NCBI RefSeq assembly: GCF_014651815.1
Contig: NZ_BMXP01000007.1
Coordinates: 62,001-126,000 of the forward strand
Source: Alteromonas halophila
GTDB lineage: Bacteria; Pseudomonadota; Gammaproteobacteria; Enterobacterales; Alteromonadaceae
DNA length: 64,000 bases
Reading direction: 5' to 3'
The notes beneath the pieces were generated by a model. The model was not told where the DNA came from and made no database searches. It was given only the letters and a program-made list of their open reading frames with translations. Shown here piece by piece: positions 37,712-47,666 of this stretch; position 1 is the first letter of the stretch, and each line of letters starts with the position of its first letter. Both the position numbers and the translations under genes were made by a program.

Positions 37712-39049
37712 ATGAAAACGAGATTGTTCGCGCTGCTTTGCTTTTTTGTTTGCACGGCTTCAGCGCAGGCATTTGACAGAGCCAGGCTGGATCAGTATTT
37801 AGAGACACTGGAAGCAAACGACAAAGCCATGCTGAGTCTGGCTATTGTCAAAAACGGTAAACCGGTTTACCAAAAGGCGACGGGGGTTGCGCACGCCGGG
37901 GAAGAGCAAAACGCGACTATCCACACGCAATACCGTATTGGCTCGATTACTAAAGTCTTCACGGCAACGATGATCTTTCAACTCATTGACGAAGAAGCGC
38001 TGTCACTCGATACCACTCTGGCGACATTTTATCCGGAAGTAAAAAATGCCGGGGACATAACCGTCGCCATGTTGCTAAGCCACCGCAGTGGGATCCATAA
38101 CTTTACCGATACGCCTGACTACCGTGACTATATGACGCAGGCGAAGTCACGCAGTGAGATGATAAAGCTGATTGAAAGCCTCGGCAGTGACTTCTCCCCT
38201 GGCAGTCAGGCTAAATATTCAAACAGTGGTTATGTGCTGCTGGGGTTTATTATCGAAGCGATAACGCAGGACACCTATGCCAGCCAGCTTAAAAAGCGCA
38301 TTACCCGTCCCCTCAACCTTGCGAACACCGGCTATGGCCGCGCGATGGACGACAGCAACACCGCCGCCAGATCATACACCTACCAAGACCAGCAATGGTC
38401 ACCTGCTCCGGTGACCGATTTGAGTATTCCGGGTGGCGCGGGGGCAGTCGTATCTACACCTACCGATGTCGCAATATTTTTGTCTGCCTTACTCAATGGC
38501 AAGCTTACGTCCGGCGCATCACTGACTAAAATGAGAGAGATGAATCAGGGCTTTGGTCATGGCTTACTGCAATTCCCGTTCTACGATAAAGTCGCCTATG
38601 GCCATAATGGCGGCATTGATGGGTTTCAGTCAATGAGCGCCGTCATTGACGGCGATGATGTTGCTTTTGCAGTCACGGCGAATGGCATGAACTATTCAAT
38701 AAACGAAATCAGTGTTGCCGTCTTAAGTATGTATTATGGCCGCCCCTACGAGCTCCCGGACTTTGACCAAAGCGCCATTTCGTTATCAGTGGAGGACCTC
38801 AGCCAGTATGAGGGAGTCTATTCCTCGCAGCAATTACCCCTTAACATTACCATGCGCGTCAAAGAGGGCCAGCTCACTGCCCAGGCGACAGGCCAGCAAC
38901 CCATTCCGCTTACGCCGTATTCAGCGAGGGAATTCCGCTTTGAACCGGCCGGTATTGTTATTCTGTTCGACGACTATGATGACGGCATTGATCATTCTGC
39001 GTTCACCCTGAAGCAAGCCGGAGGCAGCTACCCGTTTTCAAGAGAGTAG
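37712..39049 (+). CDS. Exported beta-lactamase-like serine hydrolase
   Basis: Periplasmic or surface class C-type serine hydrolase (beta-lactamase/peptidase/esterase fold), 445 residues. The signal peptide ends ASAQA (residue 20). Active-site motifs are S78-I-T-K81, Y169-S-N and GHNGGIDGF. A C-terminal domain of about 100 residues follows (from about 350). AAGGA lies seven bases before the ATG. Fold members include carboxypeptidases and esterases, so antibiotic resistance should not be assumed. Confidence 0.9.
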   Translation: MKTRLFALLCFFVCTASAQAFDRARLDQYLETLEANDKAMLSLAIVKNGKPVYQKATGVAHAGEEQNATIHTQYRIGSITKVFTATMIFQLIDEEALSLDTTLATFYPEVKNAGDITVAMLLSHRSGIHNFTDTPDYRDYMTQAKSRSEMIKLIESLGSDFSPGSQAKYSNSGYVLLGFIIEAITQDTYASQLKKRITRPLNLANTGYGRAMDDSNTAARSYTYQDQQWSPAPVTDLSIPGGAGAVVSTPTDVAIFLSALLNGKLTSGASLTKMREMNQGFGHGLLQFPFYDKVAYGHNGGIDGFQSMSAVIDGDDVAFAVTANGMNYSINEISVAVLSMYYGRPYELPDFDQSAISLSVEDLSQYEGVYSSQQLPLNITMRVKEGQLTAQATGQQPIPLTPYSAREFRFEPAGIVILFDDYDDGIDHSAFTLKQAGGSYPFSRE

Positions 39050-39083
39050 CTGCTGAGCGTGGCTGTGTATGGTCGGTGTATTA

Positions 39084-39180
39084 CTTACCAAGGACGACGG
39101 CCATTGCCTGCGAAACCTGCCTTGCGACTACGCACTTCAGGACTCGCTGAGTGATGGTAGACTTGTTGGCATCCTCCCTA
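39084..39180. repeat. Dispersed 97-bp repeat, copy 2
   Basis: Second copy of the element at 18379-18474. The 29-base identical central block is at 39120-39148, and mismatches cluster near the left end. The right end CCTCCCTA again contains the TAG stop codon of the adjacent minus-strand gene, here the MATE exporter. It also lies 34 bp past the stop of the plus-strand hydrolase, so it separates convergent genes. Confidence 0.75.
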
Positions 39181-40515
39181 GCTGTCAGCCTTTACCAGCG
39201 ATTGTTTTTTGTCTGCAAAAATAAACACTGCCCCAAGGGTAATTCCGCGGGCAAGTAAGAACGCAAGCAGCGCATACCAGAGTGCCGGGTTACCGGCCTC
39301 GCGGCTGAAGTACCAGACCGGAAAATAGACACACAGGGCGCTGACGATCATGGTATCGCGCATTGCACCGGAGCGGGTCAGGCCAACAAACACGCCATCG
39401 TAAAGAAAACACCAATGCCCCAGCAGGGGCAGCAGGATCATCAGCCCCAGATAGTCTCCCGCCGCCTGACGTAATGCCGAATGCTCGGTTAACAACGCTA
39501 TGATTTCCTCACCAAAAACAGCAAATACCAGGGCATAACCAACGGCAAAAACACTCGACCAGAATAACCCCCGGTACGTGTGCGCCTTAATCTCTGCCTT
39601 ATCTTTAGCTCCGGCGGCTTCCCCTACCAGCGCCTCAACAGCATAAGCGATGCCATCCAGACCCAGCGCGATCAGCACAAAAAACTGCATTAAAATAGCA
39701 TTGATGGCGGCCGGTGTTTCACCCAGCCGCGCGCCTTGCAGGGTAAGAAAGGCCAGGCACAATTGCAGTGCCAGATTACGCAGTAACATATTGCCATTTA
39801 AGGTCAGCAGCACTTTGCGTGCAGCACGATTAAACCAGGCGGGATCGATGGGAACCTGCCAGCAGCACTTTAAGGCGACAGTGAGTGCCATAATTGCCAT
39901 GCTGTACTCGGCAATGATACTGGCCAGTGCCACACCACCGACCGACATGCCCAGTCCGTAGACAAACACCATATCCAGTGCCCCGTTTAAGACATTGCCC
40001 ACCACCTGAATGATAAGCACAGTGCGGGTACGCTGTTGCCCCACCAGCCAGCCAACCAGCACAAGGTTGAACATTGCAGCCGGCGCGCCCCAGACTCTGA
40101 CCTCAAAATACTGCGACAGGTGAGTGGTGACATCGGATGGTGGTGAGGCCAGAAAAATGCCTGCCTGCTGGATCGGCCATTGCAGCAGAAGAATGCTCAT
40201 TCCCAGTACAAGCGCAATACTCAGTGACTGATAGAGTACCGCCGCCGACTGCGTTTGCGCATGCTGATGGCCGCGTGCCTGCGCACTGAGTCCGGTCGAT
40301 GACATCCGCAAAAAGCCGCAGACCCAGTAAATCTGCGTTAAAATGAGGGTACCGACTGACGCCCCCGCCAGCATGGCCGGTGAATCCATATGCCCCAGTA
40401 CTGCCGTATCCACCAGACCAAGTAATGGCGTGGTAATATTTGCCAGAATCATTGGCGTAGCCAATGCAAGCATTTGACGATGAGGGTGAGGCTTAGCAGT
40501 CGAGCGTACTGTCAT
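39178..40515 (-). CDS. MATE-family efflux protein (DinF type)
   Basis: Polytopic inner-membrane exporter of the MATE family, 445 residues with about 12 hydrophobic segments. The N-terminal LATPMILANITTPLLGLVDT and AVLGHMDSPAMLAGASVG, then LRMSSTGLSAQARG, are typical of the DinF branch, which uses cation gradients to expel drugs or oxidised compounds. The LexA control seen for E. coli dinF is not evident here. The stop codon is inside the dispersed repeat. It is divergent from the deacetylase gene. Confidence 0.92.
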   Translation of the reverse strand: MTVRSTAKPHPHRQMLALATPMILANITTPLLGLVDTAVLGHMDSPAMLAGASVGTLILTQIYWVCGFLRMSSTGLSAQARGHQHAQTQSAAVLYQSLSIALVLGMSILLLQWPIQQAGIFLASPPSDVTTHLSQYFEVRVWGAPAAMFNLVLVGWLVGQQRTRTVLIIQVVGNVLNGALDMVFVYGLGMSVGGVALASIIAEYSMAIMALTVALKCCWQVPIDPAWFNRAARKVLLTLNGNMLLRNLALQLCLAFLTLQGARLGETPAAINAILMQFFVLIALGLDGIAYAVEALVGEAAGAKDKAEIKAHTYRGLFWSSVFAVGYALVFAVFGEEIIALLTEHSALRQAAGDYLGLMILLPLLGHWCFLYDGVFVGLTRSGAMRDTMIVSALCVYFPVWYFSREAGNPALWYALLAFLLARGITLGAVFIFADKKQSLVKADS

Positions 40516-40581
40516 TCAGATTACCAAATACGGGCCCGGCGCCAGTATCGCGCCTTTACGTTGATTGCCACAGGAGAAAAC

Positions 40582-41664
40582 ATGAAGTCTATCACGAGAT
40601 GGGGACAGGCCAAGGCCACCGCGCTGTTTGTCCTGTTATTTGTTGTCTGCACCGGCACGGTGGCGAAAGCCGAGCCACTATCGAATGCCGTTATTCTGAT
40701 TTATCACCATGTTGCAAAGGATACGCCGGCGAGCACCTCGGTGACACCGGACACGTTTAAAAAGCACATGGCATTTCTTGATGAAAACTACAATGTACTG
40801 TCGCTAAAGGAGGTCATGCCATCACTGAAAGCCGGTGAGGCGCTGCCGGACAGAACAGTAGTGATCACCTTTGACGATGGCTTTGCGAATATTCTGGAAA
40901 ATGCCCATCCGGTATTACGCGAGTATGGGTTTCCCTACACGGTGTTTATTAATCCGGGCGAAATTGGCAGTAATCCTTCACAGCTGACCTGGCAACAGGT
41001 TCAGAAAATGCAGGAAGAAGGTGCGATATTTGCCAATCACACACTGAACCATATGCATATGCTGGAAAAATCAGCAGAAGAACGCGACGATGCGTGGCTG
41101 GTTCGGGTGTGGGATAACGTGGCGCAGGCCGAAGAGAAACTCAAAGAGAAAACCGGCGAGTCACTGAAATACCTGGCCTATCCGTTTGGCGAGTTTAATC
41201 AGGCGCTGGCAGACAAAGTCACACAGGAAGGCTACACGGGCTTTGCACAACACTCCGGCGCCGTGGGCCCACACAGTAACTTTGCTGCGTTACCGCGCTT
41301 TCCTGCCGCCGGGATTTATGCCGACCTGGATAAGCTGAAAATTAAACTCGACAGCCTGGCAATGCCGCTGGACGAAAACTCGGGTCTGCCGCCGCAGCGA
41401 AGCAGTCGCGAAATAGAGACACCCCTGACACTCAACATTACCAGCGATGATGTGCGCCTGTCGCAGGCTGCCTGCTATTATCAGGGCAGTGCGCTACCGG
41501 TCGAGGTTAGCGGGATGACCTTAACAGCAGAACTGGATATGACGCTGCCGGTGGGTCGTTCACGGATTAACTGTACGGCACCGTCAAAAGCGCACAGTGG
41601 CCGCTACTACTGGTACTCTCAGCCGTTTTTTATCGCCGATAAGAATGGCAGATACCCTGACTAG
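40582..41664 (+). CDS. Exported polysaccharide deacetylase (NodB domain)
   Basis: Secreted or periplasmic carbohydrate deacetylase, 360 residues. The signal peptide is cut after VAKA (residue 30). The NodB domain has ITFDDGF (TFDDG at 96-100, catalytic base and metal Asp), the metal histidines in ANHTLNHMHM, and YLAYPFGEFN. A C-terminal beta-rich domain of about 100 residues ends with two Cys that may pair. CAGGAG lies seven bases before the ATG. The substrate, such as an N-acetylated glycan, is not shown. Confidence 0.9.
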   Translation: MKSITRWGQAKATALFVLLFVVCTGTVAKAEPLSNAVILIYHHVAKDTPASTSVTPDTFKKHMAFLDENYNVLSLKEVMPSLKAGEALPDRTVVITFDDGFANILENAHPVLREYGFPYTVFINPGEIGSNPSQLTWQQVQKMQEEGAIFANHTLNHMHMLEKSAEERDDAWLVRVWDNVAQAEEKLKEKTGESLKYLAYPFGEFNQALADKVTQEGYTGFAQHSGAVGPHSNFAALPRFPAAGIYADLDKLKIKLDSLAMPLDENSGLPPQRSSREIETPLTLNITSDDVRLSQAACYYQGSALPVEVSGMTLTAELDMTLPVGRSRINCTAPSKAHSGRYYWYSQPFFIADKNGRYPD

Positions 41665-41676
41665 AGCAGTCACTGC

Positions 41677-41700
41677 ACAGCGCGCCCGGCGGCGCGCTGT
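41677..41700. terminator. GC-rich hairpin between convergent genes
   Basis: A perfect 10-bp stem ACAGCGCGCC / GGCGCGCTGT with a CGGC loop lies between the deacetylase stop and the adhC stop. There is no U-tract on either strand, but its stability and position suggest two-way transcript ending. Confidence 0.65.
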
Positions 41701-41709
41701 AGATCCCTA

Positions 41710-42873
<1,164 letters not shown>

Positions 42874-42895
42874 CTACATTACTGCATTAAAAATG

Positions 42896-42911
42896 ATAAT
42901 ATCGATATTAT
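42896..42911. promoter_or_regulatory. 16-bp palindrome between adhC and lysR
   Basis: ATAATATCGATATTAT is a perfect palindrome 26 bp before the lysR ATG and 58 bp before the adhC ATG. It contains T-N11-A spacing, the usual LysR recognition shape, so it probably serves the adjacent regulator at both promoters. Confidence 0.55.
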
Positions 42912-42937
42912 AAATTCACTATTACTGTGGTGTAACA

Positions 42938-43819
42938 ATGAAAGCAACCCACACCTGGCAGGGTATTGCAGAGTTTGTCGGAGTTGTGGAAAGCGGCTCC
43001 TTTACGGCGGCTTCCCGCAGGCTGCAGGTGTCCAATGCGCAGGTCAGTCGCCAGGTGAGTCAGTTAGAACAGCGGCTGGGCGTGCAGCTGTTGCACCGCA
43101 CCACACGTCGGGTAAAGGTAACAGAACCCGGGCAGCGTTATTACCAGCAGTGCCGACAGTTAATTGATGGCTTTAATGCCTGCGAACGGGCGTTAACGGA
43201 GCAACAGGCCAGTCCCCGCGGCACACTGCGACTGACCGCGCCCATAAACTATGGTGAACGGGTGCTGATGCCACTGCTCATCACCTTTCAGCAGCGTTAT
43301 CCGCAGCTGCATCTGGATATTGAGCTATCTAATGCGCGCCTGGACATTGTCGATGCGGGTCTGGATATGGCGATAAGACTGGGGCGACTACAGGACAGTC
43401 GCCTGCGCCACCGCCAGCTCGCCAGCCGTAAAGTGCATACCTGCGCGTCACCTGGCTATCTGGCTGCACATGGCTGCCCGACCCGTTTATCCGATCTGGA
43501 CAGCCACAACTGTCTGGTTGGCTCTCTCGGCTACTGGCGGTTCGCCGACAACGGCCGTGAGCAAACCCTGAATGTATCAGGGAGCTTGCGATGTAATAGC
43601 GGCTTATCGTTGCGCGACTGTGCGCTGCAGGATATAGGTATTATTCAGCTGCCCGAAGAGTATGTCGCGCCCTGCCTTAAAGACGGCACACTGGTAGAGA
43701 TTCTCATCGACCAGCGGCCTGACAGCGAAGGCATCTGGGGGCTGTACCCCCAAACCCGCTGGGTTGCGCCCGGTGTCAGCCTGCTGCTTGACTATCTGCA
43801 GGCGCAGTTACAGACATGA
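42938..43819 (+). CDS. LysR-family regulator, divergent from adhC
   Basis: Transcription regulator of 293 residues. The N-terminal winged helix-turn-helix (about 8-67) reads FVGVVESGSFTAASRRLQVS then AQVSRQVSQLEQRLGVQLLH, and the C-terminal part is the effector-binding domain. It belongs to the CrgA/AaeR-like branch (RTTRRVKVTEPGQRYY, RGTLRLTAPINYGE). Position suggests control of adhC, but the inducer is unknown. Confidence 0.9.
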   Translation: MKATHTWQGIAEFVGVVESGSFTAASRRLQVSNAQVSRQVSQLEQRLGVQLLHRTTRRVKVTEPGQRYYQQCRQLIDGFNACERALTEQQASPRGTLRLTAPINYGERVLMPLLITFQQRYPQLHLDIELSNARLDIVDAGLDMAIRLGRLQDSRLRHRQLASRKVHTCASPGYLAAHGCPTRLSDLDSHNCLVGSLGYWRFADNGREQTLNVSGSLRCNSGLSLRDCALQDIGIIQLPEEYVAPCLKDGTLVEILIDQRPDSEGIWGLYPQTRWVAPGVSLLLDYLQAQLQT

Positions 43820-43863
43820 TAACTTTATTTCCCCGACTTGCCGAAACAGGGGCAACCCGGCGT

Positions 43864-43889
43864 GTCCGGTCAAAAGCAATTAACCGGAC
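43864..43889. terminator. Hairpin between lysR and gabT
   Basis: The 7-bp stem GTCCGGT / ACCGGAC with a 12-base loop lies between the convergent stops of the LysR gene and gabT. There is no strong U-tract. Confidence 0.5.
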
Positions 43890-43902
43890 CTGACCGCTAC
43901 TC

Positions 43903-45189
43903 TTACGACGCAGCGACCTCCTGAAACAGCTCTGTGAACGCCTCCAGACCTTCGCGTAAGTGTGCTTCCGGAATAGTCAGCGGTGGCAGGAAGCGGATCA
44001 CATTGCCGTGAAACCCACAGGCCAGCAGTATCAGCCCATACTCCATTGCTTTTGCAATCACGGCTTTGGTCAGCGCGGGGTTTGGCCTGGCCGGATCACC
44101 GTCGCACATGAGTTCCAGAGCAATCATGGCGCCGTGGCCGCGCACATCGGCAATGACCTCTGGAAACTGGGTTTGCAGTGCACCCAGTGCCTCTTTAAAC
44201 CGGCGCTCGATCATGCCTGCCCGCGTCAGCAGCTGCTCATCCTCAATCACTTTCAGTACCGCCAGTCCAGCTGCGCAACCCAGTGGCGAGCCACCGTACG
44301 TACCGCCCAGCCCCCCGGGCGGTGAACTGTCCATGATCCCGGCTTTACCAACGACCGCCGAAATGGGGATCCCGCCCGCGATACCTTTTGCCATGGTCAT
44401 TAAATCGGGTTCAATCCCTGCGGCCTCGGTATAAAACATATGGCCGGTGCGCGCAAAACCAGACTGTATTTCATCACAGATAAGCACAATGCCGTGCTCG
44501 TCGCACAGTGCGCGAAGCGCCTTAAGAAATTCAGGCGAGGCCACATAGAACCCGCCTTCGCCCTGAATAGGCTCGATGATAATGGCTGCCACGTCTCGGG
44601 GCGCAATCGCCACTTTCATTAGCGTATTCAGTGCCGCCAGACTTTGCTCCTCGCTAATTCCGTGTAGTGCATTGGGGTAGGGGGCATGATAGATCTCACC
44701 GGCAAAGGGACCGAAATGGTCTTTATACGGGGTAACTTTGCCAGTCAGTCCCATGGTCAGGTTTGTACGTCCATGAAAGCCGCCGTTAAATGCAATTACG
44801 CCGCGTCGTCCGGTGTGCGCACGTGCGATTTTAACGGCATTTTCCACCGCTTCCGCGCCGGTGGTAACGAACATGGCTTTCTTTGCACTGTTACCTGGTG
44901 CCAGAGCAGTGAGCTTTTCTGCCAGTGACACTGCACTTTCATAAGGGTTGATCATCACGCAACTGTGGCTGAACTTTTCCATCTGGTCGTTCACCGCCGC
45001 CACCAGCGCAGGGTGTGCGTGTCCGGTGTTACATACCGCGATCCCCGTACCAAAGTCGAGGTAGCGGTTGCCTTCCACGTCCCAGACTTCCGCATTTTTC
45101 GCGTGGGATACATATACCGGGTAAAGATTGCCCTGGCCGTTAGCAAACACTGCCTGTTTACGTTGCTGAAGTGATAGATTTGTTGCCAT
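43903..45189 (-). CDS. gabT: 4-aminobutyrate aminotransferase GabT
   Basis: PLP enzyme that moves the amino group of GABA to 2-oxoglutarate, giving succinate semialdehyde. It has 428 residues from the ATG at 45189, with GGGAGG upstream. Class III motifs are TTGAEAVENAVKIAR, the GFHGRT loop, IEPIQGEGG, ICDEIQSGFARTG and the PLP lysine in TMAKGIAGGIP. It starts one base after gabD ends. Related 5-aminovalerate transaminases cannot be ruled out. Confidence 0.93.
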   Translation of the reverse strand: MATNLSLQQRKQAVFANGQGNLYPVYVSHAKNAEVWDVEGNRYLDFGTGIAVCNTGHAHPALVAAVNDQMEKFSHSCVMINPYESAVSLAEKLTALAPGNSAKKAMFVTTGAEAVENAVKIARAHTGRRGVIAFNGGFHGRTNLTMGLTGKVTPYKDHFGPFAGEIYHAPYPNALHGISEEQSLAALNTLMKVAIAPRDVAAIIIEPIQGEGGFYVASPEFLKALRALCDEHGIVLICDEIQSGFARTGHMFYTEAAGIEPDLMTMAKGIAGGIPISAVVGKAGIMDSSPPGGLGGTYGGSPLGCAAGLAVLKVIEDEQLLTRAGMIERRFKEALGALQTQFPEVIADVRGHGAMIALELMCDGDPARPNPALTKAVIAKAMEYGLILLACGFHGNVIRFLPPLTIPEAHLREGLEAFTELFQEVAAS

Positions 45190-45190
45190 G

Positions 45191-46630
45191 TCAGTAACCT
45201 CCCAGGCAGCGATACTGAAGTGAAAGATAGTCATCCAGGCCGTACCTGGAGCCTTCCCGGCCAAAGCCAGACTGCTTAACGCCGCCAAAGGGCGCAGCAG
45301 GGTTTGAAATGGCCGCGTCATTAATGCCAACCATGCCAAAATCCAGCTGACTTGCGACCCGCTGCATGCGGGTGTAATCCTGGGTATAGAGGTAGGCGGC
45401 AAGGCCGTATTCGGTCTGGTTGGCCAGACGCACAGCCTCATCTTCGTCGGTAAACGGAGTAACCGTTACTACCGGCCCAAAAATTTCTTCGTTGAAAATC
45501 GCCATGCGCCCGGTCACCCCGGTAAGTAGCGTGGGTGGATAAAAGGCACCGCCGGACCAGGCTGTTTGTGTCAGCTTGTCAGCGCCTTCTTCCAGCGCCT
45601 GACTTACCAGGTTATTCACGTTGGCTGCCGCCTGCTCGCTGATCAGCGGCCCTAAATCCGGACCTTCAAGGCCATTACCCTGGGTCAGTGCGGCTACCTT
45701 TTCAGACAGGGCATCAACAAATGCATCATGACAATCGGCCTGCACCAGAAAGCGATTCGCACACACGCAGGTTTGGCCGGCATTTCGGAACTTGGCCAGC
45801 ATGGCGCCTTTCACCGCTGCTTCGATGTCTGCATCACTGAACACAATAAAGGGCGCATTACCGCCTAGCTCCATCGACACGCGTTTAACCGTAGAGGCAC
45901 AGTCCCTGATAAGCTGCTGCCCAACCCGTGTCGAACCGGTAAACGAAAACTTGGCGACCTTTTCCGACTGCGTGAGCACTTCGCCCATTCCCCGTGAGTC
46001 GGTTCCCGTCACCATATTCAGTACGCCTGGCGGCACCCCCGCCTGTTCGGCAAGGGCCGCCATCGCCAGCGCACTTAGCGGTGTTTCGGATGCGGGACGG
46101 CCAACAAAAGTGCAGCCTGCCGCCAGTGCAGCAGCGGCTTTTCTGGCGATCATCGCATTGGGAAAATTCCAGGGCGTGATCGCGCCTACCACACCAACCG
46201 GCTTTTTTACTACCTGCACGGTTTGACGGGCATGCAGACCATCAAGAATATCACCATTAATGCGCTCGGCTTCTCCGGCGAACCAGCGCACATAGCCTGC
46301 GCCATAGTCAATTTCGCCTTTTGCCTCTGCAAGCGGTTTACCCTGTTCACGGCACAGCAATTCCGCCAGCTCATCGCGGTGCGCCACCAGTTTGTTGTAC
46401 CAGGCCATCAGCAGCTTGCTGCGCTCACTGCCGGTAGTCTGGCGCCAGGACGCAAATGCGTTATGGGCTGCATCGACTGCGCGCGCCATGTCCTGCGGCT
46501 GGGCGTTACTCACTTCGGTCAGCACCGCGCCGCTGGCTTTGTCACGCACGGTAAACCTCGACTGACTCTCGTGCCACTCGCCGTTAATCAGCGACCCTGG
46601 CATCATCAGTGATGTAGTGTTTGTTGTCAT
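45191..46630 (-). CDS. gabD: Succinate-semialdehyde dehydrogenase GabD
   Basis: NAD(P)-dependent aldehyde dehydrogenase that converts succinate semialdehyde to succinate. It has 479 residues. Motifs seen are ITPWNFPNAMIARKAAAALA, FTGSTRVGQQL, catalytic Glu in MELGGNAPFIVF and catalytic Cys in AGQTCVCANRF. AGGAGA lies seven bases before the ATG at 46630. It is the first gene of the gabDT pair. A glutarate-semialdehyde specificity is possible. Confidence 0.93.
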   Translation of the reverse strand: MTTNTTSLMMPGSLINGEWHESQSRFTVRDKASGAVLTEVSNAQPQDMARAVDAAHNAFASWRQTTGSERSKLLMAWYNKLVAHRDELAELLCREQGKPLAEAKGEIDYGAGYVRWFAGEAERINGDILDGLHARQTVQVVKKPVGVVGAITPWNFPNAMIARKAAAALAAGCTFVGRPASETPLSALAMAALAEQAGVPPGVLNMVTGTDSRGMGEVLTQSEKVAKFSFTGSTRVGQQLIRDCASTVKRVSMELGGNAPFIVFSDADIEAAVKGAMLAKFRNAGQTCVCANRFLVQADCHDAFVDALSEKVAALTQGNGLEGPDLGPLISEQAAANVNNLVSQALEEGADKLTQTAWSGGAFYPPTLLTGVTGRMAIFNEEIFGPVVTVTPFTDEDEAVRLANQTEYGLAAYLYTQDYTRMQRVASQLDFGMVGINDAAISNPAAPFGGVKQSGFGREGSRYGLDDYLSLQYRCLGGY

Positions 46631-46681
46631 CACATCTCTCCTGTCTTTGGTATGCACCTATTGAATCAGCGGGCATAAGAT

Positions 46682-46704
46682 CGTTAAATAACAAACATTC
46701 AACG
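46682..46704. promoter_or_regulatory. Imperfect dyad between gabD and lysR
   Basis: CGTTAAAT and ATTCAACG (7 of 8 positions symmetric, 7 bases apart) lie 23 bp before the lysR start and 52 bp before gabD. It is a LysR-type operator candidate for both promoters. Confidence 0.45.
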
Positions 46705-46727
46705 TTTAGTTTGATGAGATAAAACTT

Positions 46728-47666
46728 TTGAAAATTGCCGGTCGCGCCATTACTGAATATGATTTGAAGCTACTGAAAGTGTTTAAGTCTGTGGTGGAAA
46801 ACGGCGGCTTTGCCGCAGCAGAAGATGAACTGGGGATTACCCGCTCGACCATCAGCGTCCATATGAGTAACCTGGAAACGCGCATGCGCCTCACCCTGTG
46901 TCACCGCGGACGTGGCGGCTTTGTGCTGACCCCGGATGGGCAGACCGTTTATCAGGCCTGTCTTCCATTATTTTCTGCACTGGGTGATTTTTCACATGCG
47001 GTGTCGCAGTTAAGCGATGAGATCAGTGGGCCGCTGGTCGTATTGCATGCCGACGTACTGGATGAAGCCCGTCATGCCCTGCTGGCACGCACTGTCGATA
47101 CATTACTTCAACAGGCGCCCAGACTGACTCTCACTTTAGATGGCGACCGCATCGAGAACATTGAACAGGCACTGCTGAAAGATAAAGCGCATGTCGGCAT
47201 TTTCCCGGGCTATCGCAAAATGGCGGGATTGTCCTACAGCGACACGCTGCAGGAACCCATTTACCTGTGCTGCGCACAGCACCACCCGCTGTTCAGTGTG
47301 CCGGATGAACAGATTAGCGACTCGCTTATCGCCACACACGCCGCGGTGGTACCCGGTGTTGAAATCAGTCAGGCAGGGCGGGAACAGCTCAAAAAACTCA
47401 AAGCCGGCGCTCATGCCTATCAGTTTGATTCGCGCAAAGCGCTAATTGCATCGGGCCGGTTTATCGGGTATCTGCCTGGCAGCCATGTGCAAAAAGAAGT
47501 GACCGACGGCACCTTCAGGCTGCTACAGCCTGCGCGCTACCAGTATAATTTTGCGCAGTCGCTGGTGCATAAGCAGGTACCGGCCGAGCCCAAAAAAATC
47601 ACCCTGTTTCGCGATGCGCTGAATCGCCATATACACAGTGAGCAGGGCTGGTCAGGCGGGCTTTAG
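46728..47666 (+). CDS. LysR-family regulator, divergent from gabDT
   Basis: Transcription regulator of 312 residues. The winged helix-turn-helix has FKSVVENGGFAAAEDELGIT then RSTISVHMSNLETRMRLTLC; the rest is a substrate-binding fold (HADVLDEARHALLARTVDTL). The start is a TTG at 46728 with only a weak GATGAGA upstream; no good ATG is available. Its likely target is gabDT. The stop overlaps the convergent sulfotransferase stop. Confidence 0.88.
   Translation: MKIAGRAITEYDLKLLKVFKSVVENGGFAAAEDELGITRSTISVHMSNLETRMRLTLCHRGRGGFVLTPDGQTVYQACLPLFSALGDFSHAVSQLSDEISGPLVVLHADVLDEARHALLARTVDTLLQQAPRLTLTLDGDRIENIEQALLKDKAHVGIFPGYRKMAGLSYSDTLQEPIYLCCAQHHPLFSVPDEQISDSLIATHAAVVPGVEISQAGREQLKKLKAGAHAYQFDSRKALIASGRFIGYLPGSHVQKEVTDGTFRLLQPARYQYNFAQSLVHKQVPAEPKKITLFRDALNRHIHSEQGWSGGL

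Noticed and set aside
37712-39049. Antibiotic-resistance beta-lactamase
   Set aside because: The fold is shared by peptidases and esterases; the chromosomal setting and C-terminal extra domain give no support for resistance.
45190-45441. 84-codon N-terminal extension of gabT
   Set aside because: It overlaps gabD, is not aminotransferase-like, and the ATG at 45189 has a strong GGGAGG site.
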